From Dictyocoela muelleri (Eukaryota > Microsporidia): a stretch of DNA of 14,507 nt. Below are positions 9,301-14,507 of the stretch, one piece after another. Position 1 is the stretch's first letter, and each line of letters starts with the position of its first letter. A program made the translations under genes and the position numbers. Under the pieces are notes generated by a model that was given only the letters and a program-made list of their open reading frames with translations, was not told the origin of the DNA and ran no database searches. The stretch lies in assembly GCA_016256075.1 (NCBI GenBank), contig SDVU01000356.1:1-14507 (forward strand), in the 5' to 3' direction.

Positions 9301-11420
9301 TTTAAAATATTCTTATCTTGAATTTGTTCTTTAAGCATTTCGGGAGGAAGATCAATTTCAGTTTTAATTAGATGGTGGGTATATGGATCTATAGAGATGA
9401 AAAGTAGGGGCATTACTTCTTCTGCCCCTTTTTTTCTGGCTGAACGTATGTGATATTTAAATTTTAATTTATTGACTACTTTAAAATCATTATCTTTTAA
9501 ATTCTCTTCGTCTTTTTCGATATTTTTAAATTTTTCTTTTAAATTTTTATCAATTTCGTTATTCATGACAACTTCGTGATCATAAATTCCTTCGATTTCA
9601 TGTGATCTTACCAAAATAGGGCTTTCAATTTTTTTATTTCTATTAGCCATTAGGCTGGTTGGTCTTTGTTGAATAGTCAACATTACTTCATTATTTTTCT
9701 TATCAATTGTAAAATGAGAATAAATTTTCACACAACCTGGTTTGAAGACATAAAAATTGAAGATTCGTGAAAGATCTTTCCCTGTTATTTCTTTTATAAG
9801 CTTTAAGAAGTTTTTAGTGTTCAATTTATTATCAATGTAATCATTTTCGTAATTTTCTTTAAAATCCTTAGAATTTTCTTTGTTGTTTTTAAAATATTTG
9901 GAATTCTCATCGCACCTCGTGTTGATCAACTTTTTGAATATCTTCTGCATAAAAGCTCTTGATGTATTTTTCTCTATCAAATGAAAAACTTGACCACTCT
10001 TTTTTTTAAAAAATAAAGAATTAAAATCCTTAAAAGTCCGTCTCTTATCAATCAATGAATATTCAAAAATATCATTTTCAACAATAAAGTAAATATCAAT
10101 TATCTGGTTATAAAGAAAATCATTTTTACCAAAAATATGCATCAAGAGAAGGTCAATTAGATATTTGTGAGCACCTACTGATAACCATGGATCTATTGAT
10201 CTGAAATTGATTGGAATAATTTGTGATACGATGATTTCTGCTGTGTATAATTTGAATTTAAATGACTCGTCGATATCTTTGGCTGGTGGTAAATTGTAAA
10301 TTGATATGAACGATGTGTTTTTACCCGATATTATAATATTTTTATCCATATAATTGTTAACAGAGTAACCTTTATTTTTATCATTATTATTGATATTAAG
10401 ACAGTCAGTCTCAAAACAATTATTTTGCATCGTAAAGGCTATTTTCAATTGAACGCCATTTTCTTTTTGCAGAAAATAATTTAAATATTTATCTAAAATT
10501 TGTATATCATGACTAATTGCTTCAAGATCATTTTTTTTGGTGCTAAATTGAGAAGGAATGAATGCCAATTTGTTTTCATCACCACTTTCTAATTCAACAG
10601 TATCAAAAGATCCAATACAGAAATTGATGTGATCGGCATAGGCATTTTTTACTTCATAATTATAAATTTTAAAGGTATCTTTACTTTCATGATTTTTTAT
10701 TTGAGTGACCCCCTTTAAATTTCCTGGTGAAATTATGCATAAATCCTCAGTTAAAATATATATCAGTTCCCAGGGATGTGGTAAATAATGTGGAATTTTT
10801 TGATTTAAATTTTCTTCTGATTCTTCAAAAATAATCACTGGAAATAAAAACGAAGAATTATAATTCAAATTATAACCAACCAACTCAAGATGAACATCAT
10901 TTGCATGCTGAGACTTATAAAAGCTAATCATTCTGTTGTCATTTGATGGTTTATATTCAATTCTGATTATGTATCTTTTTCTAAAATTATTATTTTCACT
11001 TTTAACCTCCGGCAGTTCAATTACTAATCTTTCTCTAAAATTCATAATTTTTTGATAAAAGTCTTTTCCCGTTTTCTCAGAATTGTCTTTGACAAGTTTA
11101 TGCATGTTTTTTATTTTATAGATTAGGTTTATGCAATTTTGATTTTTATTATCATAAAGGTTTTTATTATCAGTGAGATTATTGTTATCATAAAGATTAT
11201 TATTATTAATATCATAAAGGTTATTATTATCAGTGATATTATTATCATCGAGGTTATTATCAATCGCGTAATTAACGAGAGAAACTGATAAGATATCAAG
11301 ATGACCTATACAATACTCAACTATTTTACTGTTTGTCTCTAATTCAGTTTCAATATATCCATTAAATTCTTTTTTAGAAACTTTAACGAAGCAGACATTT
11401 TTTTGTTTAATGATTTTCAT
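6381..11420 (-). CDS. TAF2: TFIID subunit TAF2 (TAFII150) with C-terminal bromodomain
   Basis: This 1679-residue intronless protein matches TAF2, the catalytically dead M1-aminopeptidase-like subunit of nuclear TFIID that helps bind promoter DNA around the start site. Recognisable blocks are HINFCIGSFD (about 265-275), WLSVGAHKYLIDLLL (about 411-425), FYVFKPGCVKIYSHF (about 552-566), the strand-rich segment after it, and FFLNILKYNDN (about 884-894), which closely tracks metazoan TAF2. No HExxH zinc site is seen, as expected for TAF2. The middle to C-terminal part should be the helical HEAT-like region. Residues 1594-1675 look like a bromodomain: VDP, Y..IKVPMSLREI, then NCLEFN with Asn1649 at the acetyl-lysine-binding position. 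Asn/Lys/Asp-rich inserts (about 53-93, 797-837, 934-991, 1510-1565) lengthen it relative to human TAF2 (about 1200 residues). The ATG is the first possible start: an in-frame TAA lies 15 nt upstream. The other TFIID subunits are not in the window. Confidence 0.9.
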   Translation of the reverse strand: MKIIKQKNVCFVKVSKKEFNGYIETELETNSKIVEYCIGHLDILSVSLVNYAIDNNLDDNNITDNNNLYDINNNNLYDNNNLTDNKNLYDNKNQNCINLIYKIKNMHKLVKDNSEKTGKDFYQKIMNFRERLVIELPEVKSENNNFRKRYIIRIEYKPSNDNRMISFYKSQHANDVHLELVGYNLNYNSSFLFPVIIFEESEENLNQKIPHYLPHPWELIYILTEDLCIISPGNLKGVTQIKNHESKDTFKIYNYEVKNAYADHINFCIGSFDTVELESGDENKLAFIPSQFSTKKNDLEAISHDIQILDKYLNYFLQKENGVQLKIAFTMQNNCFETDCLNINNNDKNKGYSVNNYMDKNIIISGKNTSFISIYNLPPAKDIDESFKFKLYTAEIIVSQIIPINFRSIDPWLSVGAHKYLIDLLLMHIFGKNDFLYNQIIDIYFIVENDIFEYSLIDKRRTFKDFNSLFFKKKSGQVFHLIEKNTSRAFMQKIFKKLINTRCDENSKYFKNNKENSKDFKENYENDYIDNKLNTKNFLKLIKEITGKDLSRIFNFYVFKPGCVKIYSHFTIDKKNNEVMLTIQQRPTSLMANRNKKIESPILVRSHEIEGIYDHEVVMNNEIDKNLKEKFKNIEKDEENLKDNDFKVVNKLKFKYHIRSARKKGAEEVMPLLFISIDPYTHHLIKTEIDLPPEMLKEQIQDKNILNQRQSICKTKDLELLEKLINDNKTFYKIRIEAIYKLCELNYQRVLSFFVKKFCFKRSTLTRCNDYSDFAKYFLKIHAIRALGIVNNNFKNEDLNENLNNSFDEKFKKYNFNNSFDEDFIENLNTSYEDENISNTNFVTNSDNFEDSINSSIYSSTQINSQITNSSPKNTHLILISFFLNILKYNDNSLNEFDDSNYVCSIVESLVNQIIIEEQMKEIGSSGDSQNEFNTFNYDYKFNNDYNFNNEHNFNNDYNFKKDYNLNNDYHFKKDFNFNNDFNFNNDYNFNYLLKNTIHIIHRLIKREIIFPSFKNKLSIQILKSVGKLSFYGLLNIKKSILKHLIHPKNYLEVRLIAFEILILNYFEEEEDFIFNLLREEEREITKRGLCVLKRMILIFNNNFDDNNFDDYNNKSVTNQFNSTVMKTLKKLKSSFFQLIKKYSGDFEILDTLLEIIYAIEGNIYHLKLQEELKGDFSLEEISSSFLNDDSQKYFNNEEINGEINEKKKFAYKEKDKHKVDNDLKKDGDKYIEITAIPVKLKINKNLKIKNHCCSIDQKIIDFEGTFDRIYHENNSKEKDKNTSKEKDKKNSPENNKIINNQCIFEIKKLIKFKNNKKEILKKLIPNSFLVGSRNSSCPEIDFLFSLNPFMTHYVVMNEKMKKRFKTIINQVIEENDIKKKNSSKLGNNKIVNDLKILLDIFKKMINEPVTLLETLLGVSFQILGEDFEKYFGEFLEILHKKDEKVKELVFGDNKTTYENFDNKKLSFDITKENNKTKLENHQNIDAKKSMDENFINDKPNKKKIILKITIKNPKRSVNLKNSTNLENLKNYTNSKNLKNTKNFKNKRIEKNPIITTFNLKYSSEKDKMTLKDSQIKSKNDILNIVIQKLIEKPLSKFFVDPVNTLIVPEYKKIKVPMSLREILRIEYTNLSELVFDLLLIKNNCLEFNGNNFITQECLKMIDESLRMLKLVFDPFLGN
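6775..6875 (-). repeat. In-frame Asn/Lys-rich repeat in TAF2 (NLKN-type)
   Basis: Short degenerate units encode NLKNSTN, NLKNYTN and NLKNTKN-like peptides at about residues 1516-1549, just before the bromodomain. It probably forms a flexible, basic linker. Units are built from TTTTTAAGATTT-like DNA, typical of slippage in AT-rich coding sequence. Confidence 0.7.
8449..8620 (-). repeat. In-frame 18-bp tandem repeat in TAF2 (hexapeptide NFNNDY)
   Basis: About nine to ten tandem units of 18 bp encode variants of FNNDYN, including FNNEHN, FKKDYN, LNNDYH and FNNDFN, at residues 934-991. The reading frame is kept throughout and units differ from one another, so the array has been drifting while staying open. 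It interrupts the predicted helical region shortly after the KYNDN block and is probably an exposed loop. Confidence 0.9.
11145..11265 (-). repeat. In-frame Asn-rich repeat near the TAF2 N terminus
   Basis: Degenerate units encode DNNNLYD and DNNNLTD-like peptides at residues 53-93, built from variants of ATAAAGGTTATTATTATC on the plus strand. It splits the N-terminal M1-like domain after the conserved YCIGHLDILSVSLV block, so it must loop out if the fold is kept. Confidence 0.85.
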
Positions 11421-11482
11421 GAGGGTGTTAAGTTATTGTTTGGAAACTTTTTGACTTATGCAATATTTTTATTTTTTATATA
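11421..11482 (-). promoter_or_regulatory. TAF2 start-proximal CCC motif and TATA-like box
   Basis: On the minus strand the bases directly before the ATG read AACACCCTC, placing CCC at -5 to -3. A CCC or GGG motif next to the start codon is a known feature of microsporidian genes with very short leaders. A TATATAAA lies 55-62 bp upstream of the ATG (11482-11475). In DNA this AT-rich the TATA call is weak; the CCC motif stands out more. Confidence 0.45.
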
Positions 11483-11836
11483 ACAATTGTTTATGCAACA
11501 TTTTCGATTTATAATTTTAAATAAATGCATAAATTACGATCAACAAAAAAAATTTTAAAATAATTTTTGGTTAAAAGAAAATAGCATTGTGTCTCGTGCC
11601 AAGCAAACGACATATGCGGTTCAAGCGGCATTTTCAGATTTTATTTAAAGCTTATCAATAGGAATTGAACTCGAGATATTAATCAGAAATCAATAAACAT
11701 CTACACAGGTGTTTTCCAAGCATTTGGCTCTTCCCCCTACTGAAAAAAATTATTTATGACACTATGGTAAACATTAGGTATTTACTATAAAATTTTCTGA
11801 TCTTTTATTGATTTAAGCAATTAATAGATACAAAAT
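11483..11836. other. Upstream region of TAF2, no gene seen
   Basis: About 350 bp between TAF2 and the next mobile element hold no reading frame or repeat that I can support. A lone B-box-like GAGTTCAATTCC lies on the minus strand at 11672-11661 but has no A box in place. Distal regulatory sites of TAF2 could lie here; none is identifiable. Confidence 0.4.
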
Positions 11837-11844
11837 AAAATTAT

Positions 11845-12702
11845 GGTACTGAGTTTGCCATATGACCAAGAATTAGACCCCGAAAAGGCAATAAAAAAAT
11901 GATAAAAAAAATGTTTTTGGAAAACACTCTGCGTGATATTAGTGGAAATCAAGTTTATGCGAAAAAATAATAAATATTTCTATTTTAGTATAAAGTCCTA
12001 AAATAGAAACATTTATTATTTTTTTTCTCATAAACTTGATTCCCGCTAATATCACACAGAGAGCTTTCCAAAAACATATTTTTTATCATTATTTATTGCC
12101 CTTTCGGGGTCTAATTCTATAAAATTTCAATAAAACAATGAGATAAGTGTAAAAAAATGATTGATATTGATTAAATATCTTTAAATTTTAAAAGGCTACG
12201 TGTAACAAATATACTAGAATACCACTTTTTATGTTTAATTTCCGAAAGAGATTTTTTGACATTTAACTCAAAGATATGATATACAAAATTCTTTATTAAC
12301 ATTCTAATTTAATCATCTATCATCCATTTTGTTTTTTATTAGCCTTTACTTAAATCTAAAAATTTAAAATAGTTTTGTCAACAAAACTATTTTTTTCCTT
12401 AAATGACCAAGAATTAGACCACTAAAAGTCTATCAAAAAATGATAAAAAATGTGTTTTCGGAACGCCTTCGGTGTTATATTAGCGGGAATATAGTCAAAA
12501 ATAAAATTTTATTTTAAAAATGGCAATATGAATACTAAACATCATTGATTTATACTCGTGTATATTACCATTTTTAGAATGAATACTTATTATTAACATG
12601 ATTTCCATCAATATCACGCCGAGAGCCTTCCAAAAACATATTTTATATTTATTTTATTGCCTTTAGTGGTCTTATTCTTGGTCATATGGGGGACTCAATA
12701 CC
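11845..12702. mobile_element. Double-hairpin element, copy B, 858 bp
   Basis: The left end is GGTACTGAG; the right end read inward is GGTATTGAG. Terminal inverted repeats continue through CATATGACCAAGAAT(T/A)AGACC. Hairpin 1 occupies 11869-12118 and hairpin 2 12404-12684, with the unit AGAATTAGACC at all four arm bases followed by AAAAGGCAATAAAA-like sequence. The 285-bp spacer is homologous to that of copy A at 1320-2520, with the same left-to-right order, and includes a small perfect stem AGTTTTGT/ACAAAACT at 12371-12388. Flanks are AAAATTAT (11837-11844) and AAAATAAT (12703-12710), 7 of 8 bases identical. No transposase. Confidence 0.83.
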
Positions 12703-12710
12703 AAAATAAT

Positions 12711-13003
12711 GGTTCAACAACGGGTTATTCCACCTGGAAGAATTGAGGAGAGGTTGAGAAAGTATTATGAAATAACAATAAAATATTCTGGTAAAGAAGG
12801 TTCCAGGGCTTGTTTTTTATATTCTCATCACATTACTATTTTTAGTTTTTTTTGCTACGCAAAAAAGACTAAAAATAGCAATGTGATGAGAATATAAAAA
12901 ACAAGCCCTGGAACCTTCTTTACCAGAATTATTTATTGTTATTTCATAATACTTTCTCAACCTCTCCTCAATTCTTCCAGGTGGAATAACCCGTTGTTGA
13001 ACC
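12711..13003. mobile_element. 293-bp near-perfect hairpin element
   Basis: The entire element folds on itself: arms from 12711 and 13003 pair with only about four to five differences down to the central GCTACGC at 12854-12860 (GCGTAGC on the minus strand). It begins GGTTCAACAACGG and ends with its reverse complement. Flanking 8-mers are AAAATAAT on the left and AAAATTAT on the right; the left one is also the right flank of the double-hairpin element. Length, GG ends, 8-bp target and tip match the hairpin at 972-1266, but the arm sequence differs. A 62-codon frame is open on each strand because the arms mirror each other; I do not treat these as genes. Confidence 0.9.
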
Positions 13004-13011
13004 AAAATTAT

Positions 13012-13504
13012 TTTTACAAATTAGACGATTGACTGTGGTGTTTATTACAAAGTGATAGCATATTAGGTTTTAAGTTTGTAAGTTTAAGACATGTTCACTT
13101 AAAATCTAACTAGCACCTCACATTGAAATTAAAATGCTTCTCTGAAAATCCAAATTGCCCTATATGTATTACATGTTGACACCATATATAGCTAAGAACC
13201 CGGAGAGTTGTCTCCTACCATGGTCTGTGAATTTGGTTCTTGGTGTTCAAAAAATAAGTCACTTTCTAAGTACCCATATGCCCAGATGTGTACGCGATTT
13301 TTGTTTTATCAATGACACATCAGTATAAAAGTAATTAGTGAGTTTACATGAATTTGTATTTTTTATTTATTTTTGCCTAGATGCGTCGCCGCACTCATCC
13401 CTACACCTAATAGAGCCCCTTCTGCTTCGTTTTCATAGTAGACCAAGTCTTAATCAGCTATACCACACTGGAACAACTAGATACATACTATAATTATATA
13501 GTTA
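13012..13504. other. Unassigned DNA between hairpin and second SINE-like copy
   Basis: No gene, RNA gene or repeat could be supported in about 490 bp. It is slightly less AT-rich than the surroundings near 13380-13440. A tRNA-like string near 13440-13475 (minus strand) lacks a B box. A stem GGAGA...TCTCC near 13200-13217 is short. Confidence 0.4.
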
Positions 13505-13616
13505 TGACCGCTTAATTTAATTTATCATTATTTATTAAAGAGTGATGTCAGCGGGATTCGAACCACGATACTTAAATTTTACATTAAAGGGTGTTGTCCA
13601 CTGAGCTATATGGGTC
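13505..13616 (-). mobile_element. tRNA-derived SINE-like repeat, copy 2
   Basis: This is the sister of the repeat at 5-117 and lies in the same orientation. The B box GGTTCGAATCC is at 13564-13554 and the A-box-like TAGCTCAGTGGA at 13607-13596 on the minus strand. The tail shares CTCTTTAATAAATAATGA and ATTAAGCGGTCA. Differences from copy 1 are scattered, and DNA beyond the tRNA head is unrelated, placing one boundary near 13616. The head (13592-13616) is duplicated at 14085-14109 as part of the long direct repeat made when the TIR element at 13673-14084 came in. Confidence 0.68.
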
Positions 13617-13672
13617 CAAATTGCTCTGGCCCTATATATATATCCTCAAGCGGAACGTAGGCCCTACGTTGA
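13592..13672. repeat. 81-bp direct repeat, left copy (SINE head plus flank)
   Basis: Matches 14085-14163 at about 90 percent: roughly seven substitutions and one 2-bp length difference in a TA run. Its first 25 bp are the tRNA-like SINE head; the rest is flanking DNA including the palindrome-like AACGTAGGCCCTACGTT. It ends exactly where the TIR element begins. Confidence 0.85.
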
Positions 13673-14084
13673 GGGCTATCCAGCGTTTTGCCACTTGGTG
13701 GCAAAACCCGGATTTTTGGATCTTTTTGCCACTAAAAAATCATTAATTATAATCAAGTATTTATTAGCATCAATCAAGTATCTATTAGATGAGAATACTA
13801 TAAAAAAATATCATGCATTAGTGGAGAACAAAATCAACAAATTCTTTATTGATTGAGAAGTGAAATGTGTATAAATAATCGTGATAAAATAAAAAATATA
13901 CAAAAGTAAAATAAATATTACGAAATAATGTTTTTTAATACCAAGCTGTTTTTTAAAATTAAAAAAAATAAAAAAAAAACATTTTTATTTTTTTTAATTT
14001 TAGAACTTTTGTATTATTTTAATAATGGCAAAACGATCTAAAAAATCCAGTGTTTTGCCACCAAGTGGAAAACGCTGGCTAACG
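13673..14084. mobile_element. 412-bp non-autonomous TIR element, long-TSD family, member 2
   Basis: Imperfect inverted repeats of about 57 bp form the ends, with blocks CCAGCGTTTT, CCACTTGGTGGCAAAAC and TGGATTTTT-like sequence, then TTTTGCCA. As in the element at 253-814, a CCACTTxGTGG-type palindrome lies near each end and the right end read inward begins CGTTAGCC. The interior is very AT-rich with no coding capacity. Flanking direct repeats of 81 and 79 bp contain the SINE head and its neighbouring DNA, which have their own existence elsewhere, so they look like duplicated target. Confidence 0.75.
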
Positions 14085-14163
14085 GTTGTACACTGAGATA
14101 TCTGGCTCCAAATTGCACTGGCCCTATAAATATCCCCAAGCGGAACGTAGGCCCTACGTTGAG
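14085..14163. repeat. 79-bp direct repeat, right copy
   Basis: Second copy of 13592-13672 directly after the right end of the TIR element. Higher divergence than the perfect pair at 178-252 and 815-889 suggests this insertion is older. Confidence 0.85.
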
Positions 14164-14281
14164 AACACTGATCTACATTGTAAATACCAATATTTTTTGA
14201 AATGTTATTGAGTATTTATAAAAAGGGATATTTAATTAATAAAAAAATATATAATTAATAGAAAAAATTTGAGTTCTTACC

Positions 14282-14507
14282 GGTATTTTAGACCACCTAT
14301 GAAAATTGAAAACTTGTTTACATAAGAGGAAAGCACATGAAGCTTATGCAAAATAAGTGTAAAATTACAAGATCTTTTCAGATATGTAAATATTTTAATG
14401 TAAGCGAAGTAATTAAAAATTTCAAGAATTTGTTGCAAAGCAACAAATTCTTGAAACCTCTGAATTACTTCGCTTACATTAAAATATTTACATATATGAA
14501 AAGATCT
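14282..14507. mobile_element. Partial hairpin element running off the right edge
   Basis: Bases 14370-14507 are an almost perfect hairpin centred near 14438, with tip GTTGCAAAGCAAC, a short uneven patch (AATTAAAAATTT against its mate), and AGATCT at both visible arm bases. The arms probably continue outward. A plausible left terminus is GGTATTTTAGACC at 14282, which like the hairpin at 972-1266 starts GGTA and carries TGAAAATT some 20 bp in. If so, the candidate target copy is TTCTTACC at 14274-14281 and the right end lies near 14595, outside the window. Confidence 0.65.

Noticed and set aside
11661-11672. B-box-like GAGTTCAATTCC on the minus strand upstream of TAF2
   Set aside because: No A box at the right distance and no tRNA fold; a single degenerate match is not enough to call a tRNA or SINE.
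13430-13480. tRNA-like string GTATAGCTGATTAAGACTTGG on the minus strand
   Set aside because: Resembles an A box only loosely, and no B box follows within the next 100 bases.
1-14507. CRISPR array, bacterial operon, riboswitch or rRNA
   Set aside because: No regularly spaced repeats, operon structure or conserved rRNA segments; the gene content is eukaryotic.

Overview
The window looks like a piece of an AT-rich, gene-poor eukaryotic genome, most plausibly a microsporidian with an expanded, transposon-filled genome. Hamiltosporidium-like is a guess; I could not test the species. The evidence is one intronless 5-kb gene with a CCC motif directly before its ATG, Asn/Lys-rich low-complexity inserts, a Merlin-type transposon and a decayed LTR-retroelement Gag. 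Only one host gene is recognisable: TAF2, the M1-peptidase-like subunit of TFIID, on the minus strand at 6381-11420. It carries an apparent C-terminal bromodomain.

The rest is mobile DNA. Left flank: a tRNA-derived SINE-like repeat (5-117), a 562-bp TIR element between two perfect 75-bp direct repeats (178-889), a hairpin element with an 8-bp target duplication (972-1266), and a 'double-hairpin' element (1320-2520) that itself contains a hAT MITE (1586-1976). After a featureless stretch come a fossil Gag (3296-4153) and a broken Merlin transposon (4154-5218) inserted in it, then about 1.2 kb with nothing recognisable before the TAF2 stop.

Right flank: a promoter region of about 0.4 kb, a second double-hairpin element (11845-12702), a nearly perfect hairpin element (12711-13003) sharing its 8-bp target, an unassigned stretch, a second SINE-like copy (13505-13616) invaded by a second TIR element (13673-14084), and a third hairpin running off the right edge.

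The most unusual signal is the TIR family found at both ends. Its two members have related ends but unrelated flanks, and each sits between direct repeats of about 75-81 bp. One repeat pair includes the head of the SINE, so the repeats are duplicated target DNA rather than part of the element. An 80-bp target duplication is far outside the usual 2-11 bp of eukaryotic TIR transposons. A second theme is a set of GG...CC-ended hairpin and double-hairpin elements with 8-bp target duplications, probably moved by one shared transposase not encoded here. No regulatory link between the elements and TAF2 can be shown from sequence alone.
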